This document shows positions 17,901-26,061 of a DNA stretch of 64,000 nt, piece after piece. Source of the DNA: CAYQVO01 sp964421085 (GTDB lineage Bacteria; Bdellovibrionota_C; UBA2361; CAYQVO01); assembly GCA_964421085.1 (NCBI GenBank), contig CAYQVO010000004.1, positions 61,951 through 125,950 of the forward strand, given 5' to 3'. The notes below the pieces were generated by a model. That model was not told where the DNA came from and searched no databases. It saw nothing but the letters and a program-made list of their open reading frames with translations. The translations under genes and the position numbers were made by a program. The stretch's first letter is position 1; every line of letters starts with the position of its first letter.

Positions 17901-19049
17901 ATGCTGGATATCGCAAAACTATTGGCCGTTATGGCCGAACACGACGCATCGGATCTGTATCTGACAGTCGACAGCCCGCCGATGTACCGCATCAACGGCA
18001 TTGTCCGCGCGGCTGGAAACCGGATGCTGGCACAGGCCGACACGGAACTTCTTGCCAACAGCATCATGAGCGACCGGCAGCAGCGTGATTTTCAGGAGAC
18101 AAACGAGATGAACCTGGCTCTTTATTACAAGGCGCTGGGACGTTTTCGAGTGAACATTTTCCGGCAGCGCGCATGTGTCGGAATCGTCGCCCGCCGCATC
18201 AAGTCAGTCATACCAACCGTAGATGAGCTTGGTCTTCCGCCAATCCTGAAAGATATCTCCATGACCAAGCGAGGACTTGTGCTCGTCGTCGGGGCTACTG
18301 GATGCGGAAAATCAACGAGTCTTGCGGCAATGATCGACTACCGGAGTGCTAACGCGGCCGGACACATTGTGAGCGTCGAAGATCCGATTGAATTCGTTCA
18401 TGAGCACAAGAAATCCATCGTTTCGCAGCGCGAAATAGGAATGGATACCGACGACTACAAGATAGCTCTGAAGAATGCCCTGCGGCAGGCGCCCGATGTG
18501 ATTCTTATCGGCGAGATACGCGACACGGAAACGATGGAAGCAGCGATCGCCTTTGCGGAAACAGGGCATCTGTGTCTGTCGACCCTTCACAGTAATAACG
18601 CGAACCAGGCGATGGAACGTATAATGAATTTCTTCCCGCCTGAGCGTCACAATCAGATCTACATGCAGCTCAGTCTCAATCTTCGAAGCATAATCAGCCA
18701 GAGACTCGTCCAGACCCTCGATGGAGGAAGAATCGCGGCTGTTGAAGTCCTGCTCGACAGTCCGAGAATCAAAGACCTGATTCACAAGGGACAGATTGCC
18801 GAGATAAGAGAAGCAATGGAGAAGAGCACAAATCTGGGCATGCAGACATTCGACCAGCACCTTTACGAGATGTACAAGACGGGTAAGATTTCTCTTGATG
18901 AAGCGCTCAAGAACGCGGACAGCCAGAACAACCTCCGCCTGCAGGTGAAGCTTACGGAAGAGGGGCTCTTTGAAGAAAAGAAGCTCGGTCGTCAGAAGAT
19001 CGCCGACGGGAAGGATGAAGATAGTCTGACCTTGAGAGACGAAGGGTAG
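17901..19049 (+). CDS. pilU: PilT/PilU-type retraction ATPase paralogue
   Basis: 382 residues, start ATG preceded by AAGGAG. Walker A is GATGCGKST, the Asp box HIVSVEDPIEF, Walker B ILIGEIRD and the His box HLCLSTLHSNN. The end is longer than PilT and the AIRNLIRE motif is changed to PRIKDLIHKGQI, as is typical of PilU. PilU works with PilT as an accessory retraction motor under high load. The order pilT-pilU matches proteobacterial genomes. The symbol is assigned by order and motif change, not by a tree. Confidence 0.85.
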   Translation: MLDIAKLLAVMAEHDASDLYLTVDSPPMYRINGIVRAAGNRMLAQADTELLANSIMSDRQQRDFQETNEMNLALYYKALGRFRVNIFRQRACVGIVARRIKSVIPTVDELGLPPILKDISMTKRGLVLVVGATGCGKSTSLAAMIDYRSANAAGHIVSVEDPIEFVHEHKKSIVSQREIGMDTDDYKIALKNALRQAPDVILIGEIRDTETMEAAIAFAETGHLCLSTLHSNNANQAMERIMNFFPPERHNQIYMQLSLNLRSIISQRLVQTLDGGRIAAVEVLLDSPRIKDLIHKGQIAEIREAMEKSTNLGMQTFDQHLYEMYKTGKISLDEALKNADSQNNLRLQVKLTEEGLFEEKKLGRQKIADGKDEDSLTLRDEG

Positions 19050-19153
19050 AACGGGGTCAGAAATCGTAACGGCTTTCGGGATGCTGAGAAAGCAGGAGTT
19101 CCATGTCTATGGCCGCGTTTCCATGCAACAACGGGTTTGCGCGCGCTATTCTC

Positions 19154-19182
19154 TTGACATTCCCCCCGGCCCTTCCAAATAT
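19154..19182 (+). promoter_or_regulatory. Possible sigma-70 promoter before the Nudix gene
   Basis: A perfect -35 hexamer TTGACA (19154-19159) is separated by exactly 17 bases from AAATAT (19177-19182), which keeps the important second A and last T of a -10 box. Transcription would start close to the ATG at 19189, giving a leaderless or very short-leader mRNA. If real, it drives the long operon that begins with the Nudix gene. Confidence 0.35.
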
Positions 19183-19188
19183 GTGAGG

Positions 19189-19734
19189 ATGGCTGCAGAA
19201 AATCCCTGGAAAACCGTTTCTTCGCGGATAGTATACGAGAACCCCTGGATGCGGGTCCGTGAGGACCAGGTAATCCGGCCTGACGGCAAACCGGGCATCT
19301 ACGGCGTACTCGACACCAGAATCGCAACAGGAGTAGTCGCCCTTACAGCTCAAAACGAGGTCTATCTTGTCGGCCAGTACCGCTATACGACAGACAGTTA
19401 TTCCTGGGAGATAATCGAAGGCGGGACTGACGGAGGTGAGAGCGCGCTTGAGGCTGCAAAACGGGAGCTTAAAGAAGAAGCAGGCCTGACAGCTTCAAAA
19501 TGGGAGGAACTTGGCTCTCAGTTCCATCTGAGCAATTGTATTACTTCGGAACGCGCTCATGTATTCCTTGCGCGCGGCCTCATAGAAGGCGAAAATTCAC
19601 CGGAAGAGACAGAAATCCTCACCTTGAAAAAAGTGCCGTTTGCGGAAGCAGTCAGCATGGCGGATGAAGGCGAGATTGTCGACGCTGTCACGATTATTGG
19701 ATTGTACAGAGCGAAAAACATACTGAAATTATGA
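19189..19734 (+). CDS. Nudix hydrolase (ADP-ribose pyrophosphatase-like)
   Basis: 181 residues from the ATG at 19189. Upstream codons in the same frame exist but lack family similarity. The Nudix box is complete: G-x5-E-x7-RELKEEAGL, beginning at EGGTDGGE. Preceding residues VVALTAQNEVYLVGQYRYTT and following FHLSNCITSERAHVFLARGL are typical of the NudF/ADP-ribose diphosphatase subgroup. It probably hydrolyses ADP-ribose or a nucleotide sugar. Its stop overlaps the next start by four bases. Confidence 0.87.
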   Translation: MAAENPWKTVSSRIVYENPWMRVREDQVIRPDGKPGIYGVLDTRIATGVVALTAQNEVYLVGQYRYTTDSYSWEIIEGGTDGGESALEAAKRELKEEAGLTASKWEELGSQFHLSNCITSERAHVFLARGLIEGENSPEETEILTLKKVPFAEAVSMADEGEIVDAVTIIGLYRAKNILKL

Positions 19735-20468
19735 AACCTGCAATGACACCGCAACAGGAACGGCTCACAGCAGGCACACAATCGCCTTTCGCTCTTTACA
19801 GAGAAATTGCAGTCGGCGATGTCTCACCTCTTCATTTCGCGTGGTATGAGCTGTGTCAGTTTTTTCTTTCGGGCGCTGCGGGAATCGCCGGACTTGGTCT
19901 GAGGTCGCTCTGCTATCCAGGTCTTTTCAAAACGTGCGGCCGTCGTCCGGCGATCGGGCGAGGTGTGGTCATCCGAAGACCAAAGTCGATATCTCTCGGG
20001 TCAAAAGTGCTTGCTGATGATTACTCTGTGCTTGATGTCAGGGGATCAAAGGGAGAGATTATCGCCGGAAATTACGTCAGCATCGGCCGCTATACGACGA
20101 TATCAGCAAAAGATGGAGTGATTTCGCTCGGGGATGCGGTGAATATCGGCTCTTATTGCCGGATAGCCACACAGTCGAAGGTCGAAATAGGGAGAAGCAC
20201 TCTTGTTGCCGCATACTGCTACATAGGTCCCGGCAATCATCAGCAGGGAGATGATGAGACTCCTCTCATAGCCCGCGAGATGGAGATAAAGGGTGGAGTT
20301 TCGATAGGCGAGCACTGCTGGATAGGAGCGCACACCACGATTCTCGATGGAGTTACAATCGGAGAAAAGAGCATAATTGGCGCGCATTCCCTCGTGGCCC
20401 GAAGCATCCCGCCGGGTGTTGTCGCAGCAGGCGTCCCGGCAAGAGTGGTTAGAAAATTAAACGCATAA
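19731..20468 (+). CDS. Left-handed beta-helix (hexapeptide) acyltransferase
   Basis: 245 residues. After a hydrophobic N-terminal third (QFFLSGAAGIAGLGLRSL), hexapeptide repeats run from about residue 75 to 235, for example IISLGDAVNIGSYCRI and ISIGEHCWIGAHTTILDGV-like coils. The end is VVAAGVPARVVRKL, the usual closing of WbbJ/maltose O-acetyltransferase-like enzymes. A likely role is O-acetylation of a surface glycan or lipid; the substrate is unknown. It couples to the Nudix gene upstream and sits ten bases before the nine-gene unknown cluster, so it may be part of that system. Confidence 0.82.
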   Translation: MKPAMTPQQERLTAGTQSPFALYREIAVGDVSPLHFAWYELCQFFLSGAAGIAGLGLRSLCYPGLFKTCGRRPAIGRGVVIRRPKSISLGSKVLADDYSVLDVRGSKGEIIAGNYVSIGRYTTISAKDGVISLGDAVNIGSYCRIATQSKVEIGRSTLVAAYCYIGPGNHQQGDDETPLIAREMEIKGGVSIGEHCWIGAHTTILDGVTIGEKSIIGAHSLVARSIPPGVVAAGVPARVVRKLNA

Positions 20469-20478
20469 GGATCCGCAA

Positions 20479-21513
20479 GTGGGTTCTGAAAAGGATCTTC
20501 TCGACAAAGACGATGTTACGAAAGACGACTGGCTCGCAGATTCGAAACCGCTGAGTGTCGATGCATTTGCGGAAGATTCTCCGAAAGGTATGAGCATCTG
20601 GGGGGCGACAAAGCTTATTCTCAGTCTCGCGCTGCTCGGGGGGCTTGTTGCCGCCTGGCTTCTTTACAACAAGGCGGAGCGTGCATTTCCGCGGGTCGAA
20701 GAAGGCGTCTATAGAGGACTCATAGAAGGCATTTATTCCGAGCCGGCAGTTCTTTACGTGGAAAAACGATCGTCTCCTGATTCGTTCGTTGCGTGGGTGC
20801 TTCGGGAAGGCTGGGAACCGGTAGTAATGTCCGCGTTCAGCAAACCGGCTGAAGGAAAAGATGCTCTTAAAATGCCCGGGCCTGAGGGTGATTTCATGCT
20901 TTTCGGAGTTGAAAACGGGCCGGGCAGATTCGAAGGTGCAATGAAAGCTGTCGATGGAAATAAGAGCGGTTCCTGGAGATTCACTCGAATGCCGGATGAT
21001 TCCCCGCCGCCTGATCCTTCACTGAGGCTCTGGATTCTCTTTAATGCCGGCCTTCGTGACGTCGAAAAACTGCTTGCCGAGCTCGAGAGCCGGATTCCGG
21101 AACAGAAGAAAGAAATAGAGAAACTGTCAAGTTTCATCGAAGCAAGAGACGGACTGAAAGCAAACGCCGACAAAAAGTTCGAGGAGGAGAGGGGCAAGGC
21201 TGACAAGCTCCGCCAGGAACTCGCGCAGAAAGAGAGCTTTGTAGAGGCGCTGCAGAAAAAAGTCGATCTCGCATATCGCGTCACCGATATGGGAAAGCTT
21301 GTGTCCCTTGCAAGAGAGAGCACGGAAAAAGACAGAAGCTGGGTGCAGTCCCAGCTGAAGGGCAGCGGAGAAGCCGAGACGCCCGAGCTGAATGAGGCGT
21401 ACGAAAAGGCGAAAAGAATCGTGACGATCAGAAGGCAGATCGCCGAAGAGAACGATAGAATTTACTCTCTGCTTCATCCGTACGAATCCGCCACTGGAGG
21501 AGAACCGGAATGA
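20479..21513 (+). CDS. Unknown membrane-anchored coiled-coil protein (cluster gene 1)
   Basis: 344 residues from a GTG preceded by AAGGA. A cytoplasmic N-terminus of about 35 acidic residues, one membrane helix (LILSLALLGGLVAAWLLY, about 48-65), a beta-rich domain of about 120 residues (GVYRGLIEGIYSEPAVLYVE), then a long charged coiled coil (about 190-265: LLAELESRIPEQKKEIEKLS). No family recognised. Topology puts the beta domain and coiled coil outside the cytoplasm. It resembles the next gene in plan, so the two may pair through their coiled coils. Its stop overlaps the next start (ATGA). Confidence 0.75.
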   Translation: MGSEKDLLDKDDVTKDDWLADSKPLSVDAFAEDSPKGMSIWGATKLILSLALLGGLVAAWLLYNKAERAFPRVEEGVYRGLIEGIYSEPAVLYVEKRSSPDSFVAWVLREGWEPVVMSAFSKPAEGKDALKMPGPEGDFMLFGVENGPGRFEGAMKAVDGNKSGSWRFTRMPDDSPPPDPSLRLWILFNAGLRDVEKLLAELESRIPEQKKEIEKLSSFIEARDGLKANADKKFEEERGKADKLRQELAQKESFVEALQKKVDLAYRVTDMGKLVSLARESTEKDRSWVQSQLKGSGEAETPELNEAYEKAKRIVTIRRQIAEENDRIYSLLHPYESATGGEPE

Positions 21514-22364
21514 GCTGGAAGAGAAATACCCTGCTTCTTTGCGCGGTACTCCTGCCGCAGTTCGTCGCTGCGCAGGAGCATCGTCTCCTTGTCGACTTTG
21601 AACTTGCGCTTTCATTTGTTCCTCAGAGCGCATCGGTTATTGTTCTGAGCGGGGATTCATTCGCGCTGAAGCCGGCGTTCATTGTTCCCCCTGTGATGTC
21701 GGAAGAAGAGCCGCCTGCAGGAGCCGGCAAGTGGATTTTCGGGACGCGGATTTCACAGCCGGAGAAAGGGAATCTGCGGTACGGGCTTATCGTCTTTGGG
21801 AGAGGGGGAGAGGTGGCTTATGCGCCGCTTCAAGGCCGCGAAGCCCGCGACCCAGTGGATTCGTTTCAGGATGCTGAAGCGATGCGTTCTTACATTGAAC
21901 AACGAAAAAATCGCCTCAACGCCGCAATGAGCCTCGAGGCGGAACAGGAAAGCAAACTTAGAAGTCTGCGTTCGGACGTCGATTTGATAGCCGATATCGG
22001 ACGGATAGTCGAGGTGCGGGAGGAGTCACTGACAACAGAACAGAATCTCAGCCGGCTCGACAAGGACACAACTGACCTCGAACGCTCACTGCAGCAGGTC
22101 AGTTCATATCCTCCGCCGAGAAATTTTCTGCGCAGGGAGTCCGAGCTTTCCAGGCAGGTGATTGAACTTGGAGCGGCGGCAAAGCAGGCGGAGGATAGAG
22201 CAAGGAAAGCGGAAGCCGGGCAGACAGAGACTCCCGCACAGAAGAGAGAGCTTATCGAGTCCGTGAAGGACGAAAACGAGCAGGCGCTTGTGCAGAAGTT
22301 CGGCACGCTGAGACGCTACAGGATGGAGCTCGAAGCGCAGCAGAATGTTTATCTGGAGAGGTGA
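21510..22364 (+). CDS. Unknown secreted coiled-coil protein (cluster gene 2)
   Basis: 284 residues. An N-terminal signal peptide (MSWKRNTLLLCAVLLPQFVA, cleavage after VAAQ) leads into a beta-rich domain of about 95 residues (KWIFGTRISQPEKGNLRYGL) and a helical, glutamate/arginine-rich coiled coil to the end (LRSLRSDVDLIADIGRIVEV; RESELSRQVIELGAAAKQAE). No family recognised. Architecture is parallel to the preceding protein, consistent with a periplasmic partner. Only one base separates its stop codon from the next ATG. Confidence 0.72.
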   Translation: MSWKRNTLLLCAVLLPQFVAAQEHRLLVDFELALSFVPQSASVIVLSGDSFALKPAFIVPPVMSEEEPPAGAGKWIFGTRISQPEKGNLRYGLIVFGRGGEVAYAPLQGREARDPVDSFQDAEAMRSYIEQRKNRLNAAMSLEAEQESKLRSLRSDVDLIADIGRIVEVREESLTTEQNLSRLDKDTTDLERSLQQVSSYPPPRNFLRRESELSRQVIELGAAAKQAEDRARKAEAGQTETPAQKRELIESVKDENEQALVQKFGTLRRYRMELEAQQNVYLER

Positions 22365-22365
22365 T

Positions 22366-22614
22366 ATGGACATTCTTGCTGCTATCGCCGACGCTGTCGT
22401 GTCGCGCCGTCTGGGGACGCCTGCAAAACTCTTTCTCGAGATGAACAAACCGTTGACCGGGGTTCTCTACAACATGTCGCTGCTTTCTGCGCCGGTTATG
22501 CAGGCGCTCTTCGGCGTAAGTTTTCAACGAAGCCTCGAGGGCGTCTTCGAGTCTTCCGAAAACGTCGAACAGCTTATAAAGATGATTGAAGAACGGGAGA
22601 ATCGCCTGCAATGA
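22366..22614 (+). CDS. Unknown small amphipathic protein (cluster gene 3)
   Basis: 82 residues from the ATG after GAGAGG. The central part (KPLTGVLYNMSLLSAPVMQA) is helical and amphipathic rather than a clear membrane span, and the C-terminal third is a charged helix (VEQLIKMIEERENRL). No family recognised. Position between a secreted coiled-coil gene and a membrane-protein gene, with ATGA overlap into the latter, argues that it is a real cistron and a small subunit of the same complex. Confidence 0.65.
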   Translation: MDILAAIADAVVSRRLGTPAKLFLEMNKPLTGVLYNMSLLSAPVMQALFGVSFQRSLEGVFESSENVEQLIKMIEERENRLQ

Positions 22615-23459
22615 GCGGTGTAGAACACGCAACTCCCGGAATGCTGCTGCTGCTTGTCCTGATTTGCGGAACGGTGCTGTTCTTTATTAAAAGGGCCAGG
22701 CGTGGAGATGAAATATTCGTGCGCCGGCTTCCCGGAGTAGATGCAGTCGACGAGGCTGTCGGACGCTCTGCCGAGCTGGGCAGGCCCATTTCATTCACAA
22801 CGGGGCTTACAGGCGTCAGTCCGACGCTTTATGCCGCGCTCGGCGTTCTTTATTATGCGGGGAGAAAGGCGGCGCTCTTTGCGTCCAGACTGATCGTCCT
22901 TCAGACCGCCCCGGATGCGATGGCTATTGCGGAGGACGTGCTGAGAGACGCATACCGGAGCGCCGGAAAATTATCTTCTTTTGATCCTCAGCAGATCATG
23001 TTTCTTTCCGAAGACCAGCTTGCGTTTGCTTCGGGCTACATGGGCGTCCTTCACCGGGAAAAAGTCGCCTCGGCGTTTCTATTTGGAAGTTTCGCGGGCG
23101 AAGCGCTGATTCTTGCCGAAGCAGGACAGCAGATTGGCGCGATGCAGGTGGCAGCTGTGGTCAATCCTGAGCAGGTCGCATTCTTCATAGCTTCATGCGA
23201 TTACACTCTTATAGGGGAGGAGCTTTTCGCATCATCAGCGTATCTGAGTCGCGAACCGGTGCAGCTCGGGAGTCTGGTGGGGCAGGACATGGGGAAGTTT
23301 CTCTTCTTTTTTCTGATTCTGGCCGGAGTCGGTTTTGCGACACTGAAGGCGCTCTGTCCCGCTCCCGGAGTCCCGGACGTGGGGACCCTGCTTACGGGCG
23401 GTACCTGGATCTATGATGGGATCCTTGACTGGCTCGGTGTTTCCGGAGCGAAGCTGTAA
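22611..23459 (+). CDS. DUF6754-like membrane protein (cluster gene 4)
   Basis: 282 residues with membrane helices at both ends (about 11-27 LLLLVLICGTVLFFIKR and about 224-242 FLFFFLILAGVGFATLKAL). Between them lies a soluble domain of about 190 residues with alternating strands and helices, including GRPISFTTGLTGVSPTLYAA and FLFGSFAGEALILAEAGQQIG. I associate this domain with the uncharacterised DUF6754 group from memory of its GRPISFTTG and FGSFAGE patterns; that needs checking. Function unknown. Its stop is immediately followed by the next ATG. Confidence 0.7.
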   Translation: MSGVEHATPGMLLLLVLICGTVLFFIKRARRGDEIFVRRLPGVDAVDEAVGRSAELGRPISFTTGLTGVSPTLYAALGVLYYAGRKAALFASRLIVLQTAPDAMAIAEDVLRDAYRSAGKLSSFDPQQIMFLSEDQLAFASGYMGVLHREKVASAFLFGSFAGEALILAEAGQQIGAMQVAAVVNPEQVAFFIASCDYTLIGEELFASSAYLSREPVQLGSLVGQDMGKFLFFFLILAGVGFATLKALCPAPGVPDVGTLLTGGTWIYDGILDWLGVSGAKL

Positions 23460-24470
23460 ATGACGGGACCAGTGAACTACCGGCAGATGCTCAAGGTTGC
23501 AGTCACTTTCATCGGCGGCCTTTATTTCTTTCTCGAGTTTATTCTTCCCTCACGCGTTCTCGATGGTATAGGCGTAGGCCCCTATCATCAGCAGATATCG
23601 TACGGCTTCATTACGGTCGGCGCGATGGCTTTCGGTCTCGGCTTGATAAATCTTTTTCTGATTCACGGCTCGAAGGTTGTTTTTCAGAAGAAAGGATGGA
23701 TAAACAGCGCAGCTCTGCTTGCGGGCCTTCTTTTGATGATGTTTCTCTCCGCATTCAACTGGATCGCGGCCTTGCGGGGAAGCGCAGCCGCGGAGGAGGT
23801 AAAACTACTGTCGCGGTTCGCCGAACAGATCAGGCAGGACAGCGAAGCAAACCGGCAGGATGTTCCGCCTCTGGATTTCCGTATCGGCAAACTCCGGGAG
23901 TCGATGGAAGCGGCGCTGGCAAAGGATCGGGAAAAGCTCGCGGCGATAAGCATTGATGCCCCGGAGAAAGTGAAAAACGCGCGTAATGAGGCGGCCGCTC
24001 TGGTTGACAGAGTAAACGTCGCCGTTTCCTTCGACACACTCGAGGCTGCATCAGCTTCTCTTGCGGCGTTCAGTGTAGCCCTCGGTAAATTCGAGAAAGC
24101 GAGGGTGGATGCGACAGTGCCGGCCAGTCTTTTCGATCTTCTTCGCAAGGGGCTTTTCGTATCGCTTGGTTCCGCGATGTTTTCGCTCCTTGCGTTTTAC
24201 ATAGCGGCCGCTGCCTACAGGGCTTTCCGCGTGCGTTCCTTTGAATCTGCGCTGATGATGACAGCTGCTCTCATTGTCATGTGCGGGCAGATGTCGTTTG
24301 CTCTGAGGTTCTATGAAGGATTCTCGGAGTGGAGAGGCTGGCTCATGGATGTGCCGAATTCCGCCGCCTTCCGGGCAATCCGGATTGGTGCGGCAGTGGC
24401 GGGACTCATTCTCGCCTTCCGCATGTGGTTTTCAATCGAGTCAGAGTCTTTTTCGGAGCAGAAGAAATGA
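23460..24470 (+). CDS. Unknown six-helix membrane protein with internal coiled coil (cluster gene 5)
   Basis: 336 residues. Three N-terminal membrane helices (about 12-30, 47-70, 82-103), a hydrophilic helical insert of about 120 residues rich in Ala/Glu/Lys (LRESMEAALAKDREKLAAIS), then three more helices (about 230-252, 263-283, 303-325). No family recognised. The insert could pair with the coiled coils of cluster genes 1 and 2. The stop codon overlaps the next start as ATGA. Confidence 0.72.
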   Translation: MTGPVNYRQMLKVAVTFIGGLYFFLEFILPSRVLDGIGVGPYHQQISYGFITVGAMAFGLGLINLFLIHGSKVVFQKKGWINSAALLAGLLLMMFLSAFNWIAALRGSAAAEEVKLLSRFAEQIRQDSEANRQDVPPLDFRIGKLRESMEAALAKDREKLAAISIDAPEKVKNARNEAAALVDRVNVAVSFDTLEAASASLAAFSVALGKFEKARVDATVPASLFDLLRKGLFVSLGSAMFSLLAFYIAAAAYRAFRVRSFESALMMTAALIVMCGQMSFALRFYEGFSEWRGWLMDVPNSAAFRAIRIGAAVAGLILAFRMWFSIESESFSEQKK

Positions 24471-25351
24471 ACGCATCTTCGCTCCTGAATCTCGATCGCC
24501 GTTTCATATATTTCACAGTGCTTGTCGCCGTGTCGTTTCCCATCATAACCGGCTGGGCTGTGAAGCCCGCCAGGCTTCCTGCTGCAAACAGGCTTTTTGA
24601 TGTCATTGAGGCAATAGATACATCCCGCCCTGCCATCGCGATGATTGCGATGGATTTCGGTCCGGGCACTCATGCGGAAAACCAGCCTCAGACTGAAGTG
24701 ATGATCGAACATCTGATGCGCCGCAGGGTGAGGTTCGCGGTGTTCGCGCTCGTTCCTGTAGCCGACCCTTTTCTCACATCCATTCCGGAGCGCGTCGCTC
24801 AGCGGCTGATGAAGGAAAAGCCCGGGGAAAAATGGGAATACGGCGTTGACTGGGTGAATCTGGGATACCGGCCGGGCGGCGATCTTTTCGTGCAGGCGTT
24901 CGCACGTTCGGAAGATCTCGGTGCTTTTCTTGGAAGAGATGTGTACGGAAACGACTTGCAGAGGCTGTCGGTCTTTCACGGCATTAAGGGATTCAGGGAC
25001 ATTCCTTTCCTCGGGCAGGTCACCGGGCTTGTGGGAACGTTCGGCGCATATGTGCAGTTTTTCCAACGGAAGGATTATGTACCGAGATTCGGGCACGGAT
25101 GCACGTCAATCACCATTCCCGAAGCGTATATATATCTCGATTCAGGACAGCTCAGCGGCCTTCTCGAAGGATTATCGGGTGCCGCGTGGTATTCAGAGCT
25201 TCTAAAGGAGCGGGACCAGGAGAGGGCCCCTGACAATGCTCTGATAATGAACACAGCTCTTGGAGTTGCGCAGCTTGCGATAATTGTTCTCGTGGCGTTT
25301 GGAAATATTATTCCTCTGGTTTTGAAATGGCGGCAGAAGCAGTTTCCATAA
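24467..25351 (+). CDS. Unknown bitopic protein with large soluble domain (cluster gene 6)
   Basis: 294 residues from the ATG that overlaps the previous stop; longer upstream readings run inside the preceding gene and are not credible. One membrane helix near the N-terminus (FIYFTVLVAVSFPIITGWAV), a soluble domain of about 220 residues with IAMIAMDFGPGTHAENQPQT and DWVNLGYRPGGDLFVQAFA, then a C-terminal helix (LGVAQLAIIVLVAFGNIIPL). Same end-to-end topology as cluster gene 4. No family recognised. Confidence 0.72.
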   Translation: MNASSLLNLDRRFIYFTVLVAVSFPIITGWAVKPARLPAANRLFDVIEAIDTSRPAIAMIAMDFGPGTHAENQPQTEVMIEHLMRRRVRFAVFALVPVADPFLTSIPERVAQRLMKEKPGEKWEYGVDWVNLGYRPGGDLFVQAFARSEDLGAFLGRDVYGNDLQRLSVFHGIKGFRDIPFLGQVTGLVGTFGAYVQFFQRKDYVPRFGHGCTSITIPEAYIYLDSGQLSGLLEGLSGAAWYSELLKERDQERAPDNALIMNTALGVAQLAIIVLVAFGNIIPLVLKWRQKQFP

Positions 25352-26061
25352 TCCCAACCGACCCATGGGAGCTCTGGTCCGTGCTTCTCGGCGGGGTATG
25401 CCCTCTTGCAATTTTCAGCTTCCTCATCAGGGAAAATCCCTTTTACAGATTCTTCGAGCATCTTTTTATCGGTATCGCGGCGGGGTTTCTTCCCATTTTC
25501 ACGATAAAGGACTTCCTGTGGCCGCAAGTGCTCGCGCCGCTCTTCGGATACACAGTCCAGCAGTTCCCTGACGGCACATATGCCCAGCCATACAACCCTC
25601 TTTATCTCCTCTATGTTCCGCCGATGCTCTTCGGGCTTCTTTATTACTTCATTTATTCGCGTAGGCGTTCGTGGCTCGCAAAGCTTGTTATTGGATTTTC
25701 ACTCGGAGCAAGCGCAGGTCTCACGTTCAAGGGTTTCTTTGCCGAGATGGTGCCGCAGCTTACAAGCAGTTTCAAGCCGCTCGTGGTGATGCAGGAAGGA
25801 GCGGTCGACTGGGCGTCGAGCGTCAATAATACGCTCTTTGTGTTCACCCTTCTCTCGGTAATGTACTACTTCTTTTTCTCCATACGGCGCGAGTCCAGGG
25901 GCTCTCACATTGTCTCGCATTCCGGCCGCTGGCTTATGATGGTGTGTTTTGGGGCCTTTTTCGGCTCTACAGTCATGGCGCGTATGGCGCTTCTTGTTGA
26001 ACGTGTGCAGTTCCTGCTTGTCGACTGGGCGGGCGTTTTGAAGGGGCTGATCGGATTATGA
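25327..26061 (+). CDS. Unknown six-helix membrane protein (cluster gene 7)
   Basis: 244 residues, six predicted membrane helices (about 18-35, 45-62, 92-110, 117-137, 170-188, 205-222), with few charged residues in the loops. No catalytic motif seen. The start overlaps the end of the preceding gene by 25 bases and the stop overlaps the next ATG by four. The polytopic, loop-poor structure suggests a channel or scaffold subunit; that is inference from topology only. Confidence 0.7.
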   Translation: MAAEAVSIIPTDPWELWSVLLGGVCPLAIFSFLIRENPFYRFFEHLFIGIAAGFLPIFTIKDFLWPQVLAPLFGYTVQQFPDGTYAQPYNPLYLLYVPPMLFGLLYYFIYSRRRSWLAKLVIGFSLGASAGLTFKGFFAEMVPQLTSSFKPLVVMQEGAVDWASSVNNTLFVFTLLSVMYYFFFSIRRESRGSHIVSHSGRWLMMVCFGAFFGSTVMARMALLVERVQFLLVDWAGVLKGLIGL

